From Globodera rostochiensis (taxonomy: Eukaryota; Nematoda; Chromadorea; Rhabditida; Heteroderidae): a stretch of 64,000 nt of DNA. Below the pieces are notes generated by a model that did not search any database, was not told the origin of the DNA, and worked only from the letters and a program-made list of their open reading frames with translations. The position numbers were made by a program, and so were the translations under genes. Positions 47,072 to 57,944 of this stretch are shown piece by piece. The stretch covers positions 802,449 to 866,448 of the forward strand of contig JAEVLN010000011.1 of NCBI GenBank assembly GCA_018350325.1, in the 5' to 3' direction. Every line of letters begins with the position of its first letter. Positions within the stretch are counted from its first letter, which is position 1.

Positions 47072-47920
47072 TCAAAGATTCTTAATATCTTTAAATTGTT
47101 TTTTCCAATTACTTAGGCTGCTTTTTGAAATTTTCAACAAATCAGCAATGTCACAATCACGCATTTTCGGATTTTCTCCTTTTATTTTGGCATATTCTTT
47201 TAAAATTCCAATTTTTGTTGCATCCGATTTATTGCTGACAGAAAGGCCAAATTTGCGCTTCCATCGAATAACTGAAGATCTACAAGCGCCCAATTTTTTT
47301 GCAATTTTTTCATCGAGTTCATTCTTTGAAAAATTTTTGAGTTTTGCCTTCGTACATTTGCTTTTTATTTCATCAAATTGTTTTGAAATTTGACGTTTAA
47401 CGAACTCAGAAAACTTTGATTTAAGCTTTGTTTCTCGACTTAGACACAATTCTTTGCTCCATTTATAAATTGTTGAGCGACTCACACCCAAAGCATTTGA
47501 TATTTTTATCTCAATTTGAACCCGTTCTTTGTTTGGATATTTTCTGTTTTTCTTATAATCTTCTTTCATTTTACGGAATTTTTGGATTATTTCCCGTTTT
47601 TGCTGATCAGACTCAATTTTTTCGAATTCAATGGACTCATTTTGTTGTTCATCAACAATTTGATCTTGATCTGGCGCTGAATTGTTTTCGTCTTCCGACC
47701 AATTTTCAGTATAAATTTCATCAAATTTCTGTTTTAATATTTCATCAATATTTTTCTGATCAGAAGTGATTGGAGCTTGTCCGTCTTGAACTTCTTCTTT
47801 AACATGACGACAGTTTAAGTCTTTTGAATCATTTCTTTCATCGTCCACTTTTCCAAATATTTCATCAAATGATTTGTAAAGTTTTGATTCTTTTCCGCCT
47901 TCGCCCACAGAATTATGCAT
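47072..47920 (-). CDS. single-exon triple-HTH protein without signal
   Basis: 282 residues, one exon. Starts MHNSVGEGGKES with no hydrophobic segment; keeps the family mark SFDEIFGK, an acidic middle with a second FDEIYTENW, and three HTH modules in one frame: STIYKWSKELCLSR near 155, SSVIRWKRKFG near 220, SSLSNWKKQFK near 270. Basic residues line all three recognition helices. It could be the nuclear progenitor of the family, an intron-less retrocopy, or a divergent paralogue. Broken relatives at 43.2, 48.1, 49.2 and 50.2 kb show that this subtype was also amplified. Confidence 0.75.
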   Translation of the reverse strand: MHNSVGEGGKESKLYKSFDEIFGKVDDERNDSKDLNCRHVKEEVQDGQAPITSDQKNIDEILKQKFDEIYTENWSEDENNSAPDQDQIVDEQQNESIEFEKIESDQQKREIIQKFRKMKEDYKKNRKYPNKERVQIEIKISNALGVSRSTIYKWSKELCLSRETKLKSKFSEFVKRQISKQFDEIKSKCTKAKLKNFSKNELDEKIAKKLGACRSSVIRWKRKFGLSVSNKSDATKIGILKEYAKIKGENPKMRDCDIADLLKISKSSLSNWKKQFKDIKNL

Positions 47921-48049
47921 TTTTGATTAAATTCGTTGCAACGAATAAAATATTAATTAATTGCCAATTCATGTTATTGACTTAAATGCCTTAATAAAAA
48001 AAATATTACCTTACGCCCATTTATTCTCTTGGCAAAAATCATGTGAATG

Positions 48050-48139
48050 CCCTCGTCAACTCTCTCACACACAAAGAATGCTCAGCCCATGTTATTCTCC
48101 ACATTTTAGCATATTTCTTCAAACCCCCAATTTTTGTTA
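48050..48139 (-). pseudogene. third-HTH fragment of the 47072 subtype
   Basis: On minus, ACAAAAATTGGGGGTTTGAA and following bases match the third-module region of the gene at 47072, then degrade. Repeat copy B begins exactly at its upstream edge, so the repeat probably inserted into an HTH copy. Confidence 0.5.
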
Positions 48140-49200
48140 CACCAGAGGACCAAAAGGTTTTTACTAGGCGGTATTAAAATTATTTTTGTAAAAATAATAT
48201 ATTGTAGAAATGCAAGAGTTAGAGAAAAAGGTTTTGAAAAGCGAAATTAGAAGAATAAGAAAAACAAAACAAAAAAAATATTATAGTGCTGACAAGAAGG
48301 CAGCTCCATTCTACGATTTGTGCCAAATGAAATGTAAATTTTGTGTTGGCGCACATTTGGTACAAAATATTGACTAAAAACAACAAAAAGTGCCAATATG
48401 GATTAAAATGTGCTTAATTGGGTGACTAATTATGGTCAATTTAAGCGTAAAAGTTTCGATTAACAATCAACCTCTATCAGGTGAGGGTCCTTCTCTTGCC
48501 TTTTTCTTAATTAAACAAAAAAAAGCGTCCTGATCCAAACCAGGGATAGCCCGCGACGGCCTAAAATTCGGAAATTGCAATTTCCGAGGCCTCAAAAAAA
48601 ATCGGAAATTGCAATTTCCGAGGCTTCAAAAAAATTCGAAATTGCAATTCCGAGGCCTTAAAAAATTCGGAAATTTCAATTCCGAGGCATCAAAAAAACA
48701 TATTATTTTTTTTTCTGAGCAAAATAATATTGCTTTATTTGTTCGCATTTAAAATTTTGGCATTGAACGATTTATCTTTTCAGGAAACCAATATAAGCAT
48801 TGGATTAATAAACTTTTTATTGACAAAAACTAATTTATTACTAAACTATTAACATTTTTAATAAAATTTAAAAAAAAGCAAATAAAATAATATTATTGCC
48901 TGTAATTATTTAATATTTTTATATTATTAACATTTTCAATAAACATTAAAGAATTTTTCAATATGAAGAAAAATAAGGAAATGATGTTGGTTCGAAATGG
49001 GATGGACGTCTTTGGGGGAGAGAGGGTGACACGGGGGGCATTTACATATTTGCCATGAATTAATTGATAAATAACGTTGATAAAAAATTTTGGCTTTGAA
49101 CGATTTGATCTTTACAGGAAACTAATATAAAGCATTGGATTAATAATTGACTTTTTATTAGAAAACCAAGTTTAAATATTATTTAATTAAAAGAAGAAAA
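48140..49200. repeat. interspersed repeat, copy B
   Basis: Matches 39678-40850 from its first bases (ACCAGAGGACCAAAAGG) and carries four self-complementary TTCGGAAATTGCAATTTCCGAGG units (48566-48690). It has a 200-bp internal segment (48200-48290, 48420-48515) missing from copy A. Insertion into an HTH relic gives the true left edge of the element. Confidence 0.8.
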
Positions 49201-49395
49201 TTGAGTCTGATCAGCAAAAACGTGAAATTATTCAAAAATTCCATGAAATAAAAGAAAAATATCCAACTAATGAATGGGTTCAAATTTAGTCAAAAATATC
49301 AAATGGTTTGGGTGTAGTCGCTCAACAATTTATAGATGGATCAAAGAATTGGGTCTAAGTCGGGAAACAAAGTCTAAATCAAAGTTTTCTTGAAA
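49200..49395 (+). pseudogene. HTH-family fragment
   Basis: AAAATTGAGTCTGATCAGCA onwards matches the first HTH module of the 47072 subtype (REIIQKFHEIKEKYP, then WIKELGLSRETKS) with a stop and frameshifts. Confidence 0.65.
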
Positions 49396-49593
49396 TTTCG
49401 TTTCAATTAATTCTCCGTATGAAACTTTTTTTTAACATATCGACTAGCTATTTTCGATTATGCACATATTTTATAATATCTAAAAATTCCCAGCGTCGGC
49501 ATTAAATGGAATAACCAATCTCCTCCTTTTTCTATATTTCGGCGTATTTTTTGAATATTAGGAGTATTCTAATCCTACTATTATTTAAAAGAT

Positions 49594-49962
49594 TCAAATC
49601 GCGGATGGATTGTCCTGATTTTTGTTTCGCGGAAAAAATTCAAACCTTTTTGCGGCGACTGTTTTGGATTCTCCGAAACGTTCAGTCATCAATTCATTGA
49701 TTTCGGTCATGGTCATCACTCTCACATCGTCTGGCAGTGCCATTTGACGCAGTTCCTCATAAATCGGACCGATTTCGGTGAAAAACAACAACTTCGTTGT
49801 CTCAGCGTCGATAATACCGGGCAATTTGATGATGAAGTCGAACCGCTCCTCCCAAATATTTTCAATCCATTTTTGAAGTGAAGGGTCCCGGCCCTTTTCC
49901 ACCCTTACTCTTTGGTTCTTCTCCAGGCATTTTGTGTGGATTGATGACTTTATGTTATCCAA
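49594..49962 (-). pseudogene. gag-like fragment, copy B
   Basis: 122 codons on minus. The N-terminal part (WEERFDFIIKLPGIIDAE) and C-terminal part (TMTEINELMTERFG, then KRFEFFPRN) resemble an LTR-retroelement gag segment. No protease or polymerase region is attached, so it is an isolated fragment. A shorter copy lies at 42786-42989. Assignment as gag is tentative. Confidence 0.4.
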
Positions 49963-50094
49963 CTAGGATTAACAGAATGGTGCTCGAGGCCTTTACCAGC
50001 CGGTTGATCACTCCTTGTCGACGAGTGTTGTCTCAACTCGAGATTAACAATCGGAATTTTGCACTAATCTGGTGTCAATTTACAGTTTCTTTGA

Positions 50095-50200
50095 CTGTTT
50101 TCGACGAATTTGTCACCCAGACTTTAAGGAATTTGCAAGCCACCCAGGCTTTGAAGAATTTGCGTGCCACCCAGACGAATTGTCCTAGTGATCCTTGGCA
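50095..50200 (+). repeat. short tandem repeat encoding HPxFxEFA units
   Basis: A 30-bp unit repeats nearly three times; one frame reads CHPDFKEFASHPGFEEFACH and then stops. Copy A at 43023-43065 has about one and a half units. It may be the end of a small repeat protein or mere duplication. Confidence 0.4.
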
Positions 50201-50209
50201 TTGTGAATG

Positions 50210-50560
50210 CCATCTTCAAACACGACAAATTCAGTGCCTTCAGCGGATGATCTTGATCAGGAAAATTCTAAGGAACATTTATCTGGTCAAAATAACTCAA
50301 CTGATCAAGATGAGAGTGTTTATGAATACCAAAATGAGGCCAATGGATGTGAAAAAAATTGAGTCAGATAAGCAAAAAGTGAAATTATTCAAAAATTCCG
50401 AGAAATTTATCAGAAAAAACAATCGCACACACTCAAACAAAGCATGGGTTCAAATTGAGATAAAAATATCAAATGGTTTGGGTGTTGTCGCACAAAATTG
50501 TATAAATGGATCAAAAAATTGGGTCTAAGTCGAGAAACAAAGTCAAAGTTTTCTGATTCG
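50210..50560 (+). pseudogene. broken HTH-family copy B2
   Basis: The same leader and first HTH module as 43197-43560, again with frameshifts (IESDKQKVKLFKNSEKF replaces the ancestral frame). It lies at the same distance above the next HTH copy as in the 43-45 kb block, as expected for a segmental duplicate. Confidence 0.7.
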
Positions 50561-50773
50561 AAAAACGTAAAATTTTTGATGGGATAGGATGGCCCGCTAA
50601 CCGAAACCCTCCCCAAACCCTTTTGAGATAGACAAGTTAGGACGATTAAAAAAAACTCGAGCAAATTTTATCAATTTATTTTAAAATTTTTTTATTTGGC
50701 TATTCAAAATCGTTTGCCATTTTATAAAATAATTAAATTAGTTGGAAAAATTTTTATGAGATGTTAGGGAATA

Positions 50774-51690
50774 TTGATTTGGTCCCGGCTCAAAAGCTAT
50801 AAAGAATATGATGAAGCCGCCGAAGAATTGAAAACGCTGCCAACAAACTTGGGACAAAATGTCTATCACCAAATCAACCGACAGAACACCCCCCAGCTTG
50901 GACAAATTGAACCCAATTCAACTGATCAGAATCCTCCTCTCACAGAGTCTGATCACATTGATAATGCAAAAAATGGGGATGAACAGAATGAAATAATAAA
51001 AGAAATGACTTCAAACGCTGAAGATAAGCGAAAACGTAAAATTATTGACAAATTCCACGCAATGAAAGACGCATTTAAGCAAAAAGGAAAATTTCCGGCA
51101 AAAGAATGGGTTCAAATTGAAGAAGAAATTGCTAAACATTTAAAAGTCAATCGCCAAAAAATATATAAATGGAAAAAAGAATTTGGCTTAAGTAGAAAAG
51201 TGTTCTATGAAGAAGAAAGTAAACATTTGGTAGAGAAATTTGATCATATGAAAACCGAGTTAAAGCGGGACGGATTCAAAAACTCTCAAAATGAATTAGA
51301 TAAAACTGTCGCGAAAGAGTTGTGCCGCGGGTTTAGAACAAGAACAATTTACAGGTGGAAACGTGAACTTGGCCAACCCAGTGAGTATTTCAAGGCCAAA
51401 TTTATTTATTTATTTATATTAATTAAAAATTCTTTTACAGCACCATAAACACTCCCACAGCGAACAAAAGGAATTAATGAAACGTTTTTATGAAATTAAG
51501 GGCAAAAATCTAAATTTAGTGACAAGGAAATTGTTAAATTGTTAAAAATTGGAACAAACACTTTGGTTAGATGGAAAAGGCAATTTAAACGACAGCAATT
51601 CAAGCCAAATTCTGTCGTTGGACATTCTGTGGAAGAGAATGCCGCGGCAAATGTTCAGGAAATTGGCAACTCGAACTTGGGAAAGATTTG
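50774..51690 (+). pseudogene. HTH-family copy without signal, exon 2 broken
   Basis: Exon 1 (to the GTGAGT donor at 51382) is open and encodes one acidic repeat and two HTH modules nearly identical to those at 44016, but the signal peptide and FDEIFGEGWW block are missing, replaced by a short fused leader (WSRLKSYKEYDEAAEELK). Exon 2 has a base loss after GKN that throws the third module out of frame. Recently inactivated. Confidence 0.75.
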
Positions 51691-52012
51691 AATGGTTAAT
51701 ATTTGAAAGAACCCCAAATCTGTCACCTTTTTTGTTCTCTCTTTGAACTTTTCACTTTTGGCATTATTTTTATGGCATTTTTTGTTACGGGCATTTTACC
51801 TATCCATTATCTGAGATCAAACTTTGATCAGCATTTATGCGATGTTATCAAACGTTATTCTTTCACATATTATTTCTGTTAAATTTTTACAGTTATCGAT
51901 TGATTAGGATCAAATGTTCTTAAAGAGTTTGGTCTTAGTCGAAATAAAATTTTAAAATTCAAGTTAGCTTTGGATATTGTTTTTGGGAAGTCCGACGGCG
52001 CCGTCGGGACAA

Positions 52013-52084
52013 GAACCGGGTGGGACTCGAACCCACGTCCTCCACCCAATCCGTGTGCAGCTCATCCAACTGAGCTACCGGAGC
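52013..52084 (-). tRNA. tRNA-like sequence, degenerate
   Basis: A good box A (TAGCTCAGTTGGATGAGC), a perfect T arm with box B (GTGGGTTCGAGTCCCAC) and five of seven acceptor pairs. The anticodon arm does not fold normally, so no anticodon is assigned. A tRNA pseudogene or tRNA-derived SINE head is likelier than a working tRNA. Confidence 0.5.
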
Positions 52085-52180
52085 GTCCCATTTGCCTTCT
52101 TCTTTATGAATGATCTTTTGACACTCGACTACGTTTAGGGCCAAGTTTAAGTGGTTCAAAACCCGTTTAAAGGTTTTTGC

Positions 52181-52364
52181 TAGGGTTGGACAAAACCGGA
52201 TATTATCCGGGTCCCCCGGATACCGACTAGCTCAAAAACACCCGGATATCCGCCCGGATACCGGGTAATTTGGCTGGGGTCGGTCAAAGACCCGGATAAT
52301 TTTACCCCAAAATTTCCAAAAACACCCGGATACCGTCCCGGATAACCCGGGTTTGTCCACCCTA
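52181..52364. mobile_element. hAT-like MITE built of CCGGATA palindromes
   Basis: Ends TAGGGTTGGACAAA and TTTGTCCACCCTA are inverted repeats, and the flanks GTTTTTGC/GTTTTTAC agree at seven of eight bases, an 8-bp duplication typical of hAT elements. The interior is almost entirely variants of CCCGGATA and TATCCGGG, able to fold into one long hairpin. Confidence 0.7.
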
Positions 52365-52680
52365 GTTTTTACCAATAAAATTCTTGATTGTTCTATTTTT
52401 TTTATCACCTAAGGAATGGAGCGGCCGTCTGATTCTGGCCAACTGAGTCTGGTTAGAAGGAAAAAAGTTTGGTTTTGTGGGTTATGTGTAAACATTTTGG
52501 GTCATTTTGAGGCTGGCCATGTACAATTTTCCAAAACCTAACATTTTACTAGAAATTGCTCAAAAAGCACAAATCACAGCAAAAGGCAAATAATGATCGA
52601 ATCCTGTTTATTAAACGATTTTTAGATCAAGATTAAAGTCATAATATTCTCAATTTCCTGAACATTTTAGTCGGCATTCT

Positions 52681-53621
52681 CTACAAAGATTGCCCCTCGA
52701 CAGAATTTGGATGCAATTGATGTCGTTTAAATTCTCTTTTCCATCTAATCAAAGTGCAGACATTAATTTTCAACATTTTGGCAATGTCCCCGTCACTAAT
52801 TTTAGAATTTTTGCCTTTAATTTCATAATAACTTTTCATTAATTCCTTTTGTTCGTTATGGTAGTATTTATGTTGTGCTGTAAAAGAATTTTAAATTAAT
52901 ATAAATAAATACTCAAAATACACTCACCGGTTTGGCCAAGTTTCCGTTTCCAATTGTAAATTGTTTTAAAACTGAGGCCCAATTCTTTCGCGACAGTTTT
53001 ATTTATTTCATTTTTATAAGAATTTTTGAATCCCGCCCGCATTAACTCGGCTTTCTTTTGGTCAAATTTCTCTACCAAATGTTTATGTTCTTCTTTTTCA
53101 TAGAACACTTTTCGACTTAGGCCTAATTCTTTTTTCCATTTATATATTTTTTGGCGATTGACTTTTAAATGTTTAGCAATTTCTTCTTCAATTTGAACCC
53201 TTTCTTTTGCCGGAAATTTTCCTTTTTGCTTTAATTCGTCTTTCATTTCGTTGAAATTGTCGATAATTTTACGTTTTTGCTCATCTTTATGATCAGACTC
53301 TGTGAGAGGAGGATTCTGATCAGTTGAATTGGGTTCAATTTGTCCAAGCTGATCAATTGAATTGGGTTCAATTTGTCCAAACTGATCAGTTGAATTGGAT
53401 TCAATTTGTCCAATTTGGGTGTTCTGTTGGTGATGGACATTTTGTCCAAAGTTTGTTGGCGCCGGCATTTTCAAATCTTCGGCTTCACCTTTGTTCCACC
53501 AGCCTTCTCCGAATATTTCATCAAATGTTTTGAGCTCCATTTTTACTTTTACGGATTCGGCTTTTTCGAGTGAATTTGTTGCGAAGAATAACACCAAAAT
53601 TAAAACCCAAAATTCATCCAT
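52681..53621 (-). CDS. signal-peptide triple-HTH family protein
   Basis: Two exons (52928-53621 and 52681-52877) with a 50-nt intron give 296 residues. Start chosen at MDEFW because sister genes begin there; a Met 12 codons above is in the shared 5' flank. Signal peptide 1-23, TFDEIFGEGWWNKGEAEDL block, three shortened acidic repeats (two 11-residue GQIEPNS-type units and one full 20-mer), then HTH modules one and two on exon 1 and module three on exon 2 (CTLIRWKREFK). Intact. Lies head-to-head with the gene at 54730. Confidence 0.8.
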
Positions 53622-53999
53622 TTTATTTGGGCAAAAAACCTCTGAATTTAGGGGCATTTATATGAAATCCAGTTAATTTTATAATTAATCGTAAAATTCG
53701 GTGTGGGAAAAGAATTTCTCTCAAATATTTATTTAAAGAATATTAAATATTCACAATTTTTACAAATATTAAAAAATATTATTTACTTTGATTAAAAAAT
53801 GATTGAAAGTAATAAATGCCAGCCCCAATTGAAATGGGCATTAATATAAATCATATTCTTTAATACATAATATTGCCTATAGCTTATGAGCCGGGACCGA
53901 ATCAATAAATATCCTGACATCTCATAAATATTTTTCCGACTAATTCATTATTTTATTATAAACATTGGCACCGATTTCGACAAAACCAGAGTTGCCCAT

Positions 54000-54429
54000 G
54001 CATTTGCTTTCTAAGATAACGGCTTTGCCGTTTTACGTAGAGCCCTTCAGGCTAACGTTCTGCAAAAAAATAGCCTTTTTGAGTTAAAATTGCAATTTTG
54101 GATCTTTAGTGCCTATTTTACTTTATTTTGAACTTTTTGTGTTTATTTTGTCATTTTTTCTAATAATCTTAAAGAAAAAATGCTAATAAATCAAAAACGC
54201 ACCCCTAAAAAGCGCTTTCTTCAATTCCAAAATTTTCTCCTAAAAAATTAATTTTATTCTCCTGAAATAGACTTTGCTTGGACATAAAAACATTTTTTAA
54301 AATTTAAGAAAATTTTTGAGAAAAATAGAAAAATTTTATAAAATAATTATTTTTTATTTTGGCTATTAGAGTGCCTAAAAAAAACCAAAAACAACCCGTA
54401 GGCATGTGTGTGGGGAGGCTCCCCTTAAA
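54000..54429. other. gene-free spacer
   Basis: Between the divergent 5' flanks of two HTH genes. AT-rich, with T- and A-runs and a GAGCCCTTCAGGCTAACG segment; I see no gene or RNA. Confidence 0.5.
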
Positions 54430-54729
54430 TGATGATGAAAATTATTTATGAGATGTCAGGAATATTGATTTGGTCCCGGTTAAAAAAGATTCGGCCATAT
54501 TATTAAAGAATATGATTTATGTGAATGCCCATTTCAATTATGGCCTGTCATTTATAACGTTTAATATTATTTATCAAAGCTAAATAATTTTATAATATTT
54601 GTAAAAATTGTGATTATTTAATATTTTAAATAAATATTTAAAAAGAATTTTCCCACACCGAATTTTAGGTTTAATTATAATGGATTTCATATAAATGCCC
54701 CTAAATTCAGAGGTATTTGCCCAAATAAA

Positions 54730-55185
54730 ATGGAAGAGTTTTGGATTTTAATTTTGGTGTTATTCTTCGCAACAAATTCACTCGAAAAAGCCGAATCCGT
54801 AAAAGTAAAATTGGAGGAATTGCCACTCAAAACATTTGATGAAATATTCGGAGAAGGCTGGTGGGACAATGACAAAGACGAAGAATGGAATAAATTAACG
54901 CTTGAACACAATTTCCATTACCAAATCGACCGGCAGAACACCCAAATTGGACAAATTGAACCCAATTCAACTGATCAGAATCCTCCTCTCACAGAGTCTG
55001 ATCACTCTGGACAAATTGAACCCAATTCAACTGATCAGAATCCTCCTCTCACAGAGTCTGATCACTTTGGACAAATTGAACCCAATTCACCTGATCAGAA
55101 TCCTCCTCTCACAGAGTCTGATCGCTCTTATAATGCCAAAAATTGCGAAGAACAGAACGAACATTCATTTCGAAAAATTTTTTGA
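54730..55185 (+). CDS. truncated family member: signal plus repeats only
   Basis: 151 residues: signal peptide, the TFDEIFGEGWWDNDKDEEWNK block, and three perfect 20-residue repeats (GQIEPNSTDQNPPLTESDHS type, 60-bp DNA units), then a few residues and a stop. All HTH modules are gone; the downstream DNA is unrelated. The frame is clean, so it could still make a short secreted acidic repeat protein, or be a 3'-truncated pseudogene. Confidence 0.6.
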   Translation: MEEFWILILVLFFATNSLEKAESVKVKLEELPLKTFDEIFGEGWWDNDKDEEWNKLTLEHNFHYQIDRQNTQIGQIEPNSTDQNPPLTESDHSGQIEPNSTDQNPPLTESDHFGQIEPNSPDQNPPLTESDRSYNAKNCEEQNEHSFRKIF

Positions 55186-55720
55186 ATTAGAGCGACTTTT
55201 TAGTCCCTAAAAATCCCTATTTCGCCCTTTTTGAGAATAAATCCGTATTTCCACGTTTTTGCGTTTTTAGACCCTATTTTAGGCATTTTTCCGAAAATTT
55301 CTTAAGAAAAATGCAATAAAAAAGAGAAAATCTACCTTTAAAATCAAAATTTGTTCTTTCCCAAAAATACACCCCTAAAAGACTTTTTTCTTGGACCAAA
55401 AATCTACCATTGATATTTTCCGAAATCAACAAAATTAGAAAACATGTGAAAAATATTATATTTACACTTGTAAAAAGAAAATTAATAAAAAAATGATGGG
55501 TTTAAACGGGTTTCACGCAAAAATTGACTGGATTTGGGCAGTTTTAGCACCTTTTTTAGTCCTTATTTTGCCACTTTTTGGGCTTTTTAGGCTGCGATTC
55601 CCTCACGGCTCGAGTGCCGAGTTGGCAGAGAGACCGGTGACCGGCCTTCGAAAGGCCGGGGATGTGATAAATTGGGCGGAGTTCCCCTTGCACCTGAGAT
55701 AGGGGAGGGGAGGGTGCAGA
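55186..55720. other. gene-free spacer
   Basis: AT-rich, with several TTTTTAGxCCCTA-like segments suggesting an old repeat, then a GC-richer patch (55610-55710, including CCGGCCTTCGAAAGGCCGG, a perfect palindrome). No gene supported. Confidence 0.45.
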
Positions 55721-55721
55721 G

Positions 55722-55858
55722 CAGGGATGGGCGCCGACAACCTCAAAAAATTTCGGAAATCGGAATTCCGAGGCCTAAAAAAATTTTGGAAATCAGAATT
55801 CCGACCCCAAAAATGTCGGAAATCGGAAAGTCGGAAATCGGAATTCCGCCCATCCCTG
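55722..55858. mobile_element. hAT-like MITE with TTCGGAAATC units
   Basis: Perfect ends CAGGGATGGGC and GCCCATCCCTG, flanked by GTGCAGAG and GTGCATAG (seven of eight bases), which suits a hAT 8-bp target duplication. The interior is repeats of TCGGAAATCGGAATTCCGAGG type. Confidence 0.8.
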
Positions 55859-55874
55859 GTGCATAGGAGAGGAT

Positions 55875-55944
55875 GCCTGCGTAGCTCAATGGTTAGAGCT
55901 GCCCACGGAAAGGAAAGATTTGGGTTCGAGTCCCACCGCGGGTT
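55875..55944 (+). tRNA. tRNA-like sequence, degenerate
   Basis: The acceptor stem pairs fully with wobbles (GCCTGCG/CGCGGGT); D arm GCTC...GAGC and box B GGTTCGAGTCC are intact. The anticodon stem does not pair, so no identity is given. Probably a tRNA pseudogene or SINE head. Confidence 0.5.
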
Positions 55945-56105
55945 GATCTTTTGTCTTTTGCACCTCCGCCGCCCATCTTATTTATTACTCAGCACAATTT
56001 TGCCTGGGGCAAACAGCAGCCACCTTCAGAGCAGCACGTACAACAACAGTTTCAGTCCGTTCAGGGAATTGTTAAGTCAGGAAGATCTTCGACTTTGATA
56101 GCACC

Positions 56106-56176
56106 TAGGGTTGCACAGTACCGGTTAAACGGTTACAAAAACCGGGTCTTCAAACCGCCGGTTTAAGCACCTCCTA
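56106..56176. mobile_element. short MITE with CCGGTTTAAACCGG-like core
   Basis: Ends TAGGGTTGCACAGTACCGG and CCGGTTTAAGCACCTCCTA are imperfect inverted repeats. The left end shares TAGGGTTG with the MITE at 52181. Target duplication unclear. Confidence 0.5.
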
Positions 56177-56224
56177 GTAGCAGGATATTTTTATGCGTGT
56201 AAATATACGAATTTAATGCGAACA

Positions 56225-57170
56225 CTTTAGTTTCAAGTCTCGAGTAAGAAATTTCTCGATTTTTTGGGTCCTAGATCTCGGATCCGGTCGTTTCGACGCG
56301 ACCAGTTCGGCGAGACCGGTTCGGCGCGGTATCGTTTTGGCGCGGACTCGTTTCGGCGCCGCCGTTTCGGCGCGACCAGTTCGGCGCCCACACAAAAAAT
56401 ATTATTTCGGCGCCGACAAAACTTAATTGAATTAACGCGGAAAACTGTAGAATCTTCATTCTAAAAGTATTTTTTTTTTCTTTATACTTTCTGTTTTGTT
56501 TGTCCATTTCTACATTATTTTTGCATATTTTATGCTAACTTAGTTTTTTCCGTATCTTACAATTTTAAGAATGAACAAAATCGAATATACGCGTAATCCT
56601 AAGCTAAGCAGGCCTAAACCTAATCTAACTTAGGCCTAAGCCTAACGAACCCCAAGTCAGGGTGGCTTAGGCCTAAGCCTAACGAACCTTAAATCTTTAA
56701 CGTTTCCCCGGTTATTCTATCCGGCTTTGGAGTTAGTTAGGTACTTAAAACAAAAAAGTCGGTTTTCCTTAATTTTCAAAATTGATCAAAACTGCGTTGT
56801 ACGCGTGATCGACTATTGTTGTTTAATATTTGATATTTATTACTATTGTATTTATACAAACAGCTTGTTCGGATGTTTAAAAATCAGCTTTAGGTCTTGA
56901 TGGTGCATGCTAGAACCTTAGGAAATTGAATTGAAGTGAAGAATTTTTAATTAATTGTTTTTTCTTTAATATGATTCGTCGTCGCCAAAATAAATTTTTT
57001 GTGTGGGCGCCGAACTGGTCGCGCCGAAACGAGTCCGCGCCGAAACGATACCGCGCCGAAACGGCGGCGCCGAACCGATCGCGCCGAACTGGTCGCGCCG
57101 AACTGACCCCGACCGCTAGATCTCGAGTCTCGGGGTCATTTCTCGGTCTCGAATCTGGGTGTATTGAAAA
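56225..57170. mobile_element. TIR element with GC-rich TTCGGCGC ends
   Basis: Inverted arms of about 190 bp (56225-56415 and 56985-57170) consist of tandem variants of TTCGGCGCGACCAG and end outward in GATCTCGAGTC...TTTCTCG-like sequence. They enclose about 570 bp of AT-rich DNA with no ORF except telomere-like motifs. A non-autonomous DNA transposon is the simplest reading; superfamily undetermined. Confidence 0.75.
56598..56690. repeat. telomere-like TTAGGC/GCCTAA cluster
   Basis: Contains CTTAGGCCTAAGCCTAACGAAC twice, plus AGGCCTAAACCTAATC. TTAGGC is the nematode telomere hexamer. The motifs are palindromic and interrupted rather than a clean array. Confidence 0.6.
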
Positions 57171-57319
57171 ACTTGAAAAATAAAGTTTAAAAAAAGTTTT
57201 CAGTCCGGATCTTGGGGCTCCACAAAATATTGATTTTTTGTTTTAAATAATTATTTCAGAAAAACCGCATAAGCGCTGCGAGCAATCCCCCAATCCAAAA
57301 AAAAAAGTTTCTTATCCCA

Positions 57320-57530
57320 ACCAAATAAATGAAACTGTCGTGAAGGAATTGAATCTCAAAATTGGAAACTTAAAGTTGGCCAAATCGAAGTGCCACTTTG
57401 GTTAGATGGAAAAGGCTATTTAAATAACAGCAATTGCATCCAAAGTGTAGATGGGCAATCGTTGGAGAATGCCGCGTCACGTGTTAAGGAACTTGGGGAC
57501 GAGAATTTGGGGAGCCTTTAAATGTAATAA
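57320..57530 (+). pseudogene. HTH-family remnant, modules two to three
   Basis: GAAACTGTCGTGAAGGAATTG, then CAAAGTGTAGATGGGCAATC and GAGAATGCCGCGTCA match the end of exon 1 and exon 2 of the family with the intron and most of module three deleted. Confidence 0.6.
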
Positions 57531-57944
57531 TTTCTTTGTACATATATTTTCATCATTATTTTAATCCAAATTCTAAAGTTTTAAAGCAATTTTCTTAATT
57601 TTTGAAAACCTTAACAAAAAAACCCTGTTTTTTTTTAACCGTTTAAAATTGCCATAAATGAATATTTTGATCTAAATTTTGTGTCTTCCTGTGGGTCACC
57701 CGGACAAAAGGTCAACTAACCGTAAATCGGGAAAAAGTCACCTTCCAACAAAATGTCACCTCGGACAAAAGGTCACTAGGGTAAATGAAGCAGAATTCTC
57801 AAAAACCTGCATTTCTGACCAATTTTCTTAATTTAAAAAAAGTCATTTTGTGTGATTTGAATTTAGGAATCCGGGCCCTCTCATGAGCCTATTTGGTAAA
57901 AAACAATAAATCCGATCCTTAGTTATTGCATATTTAGCACATAT

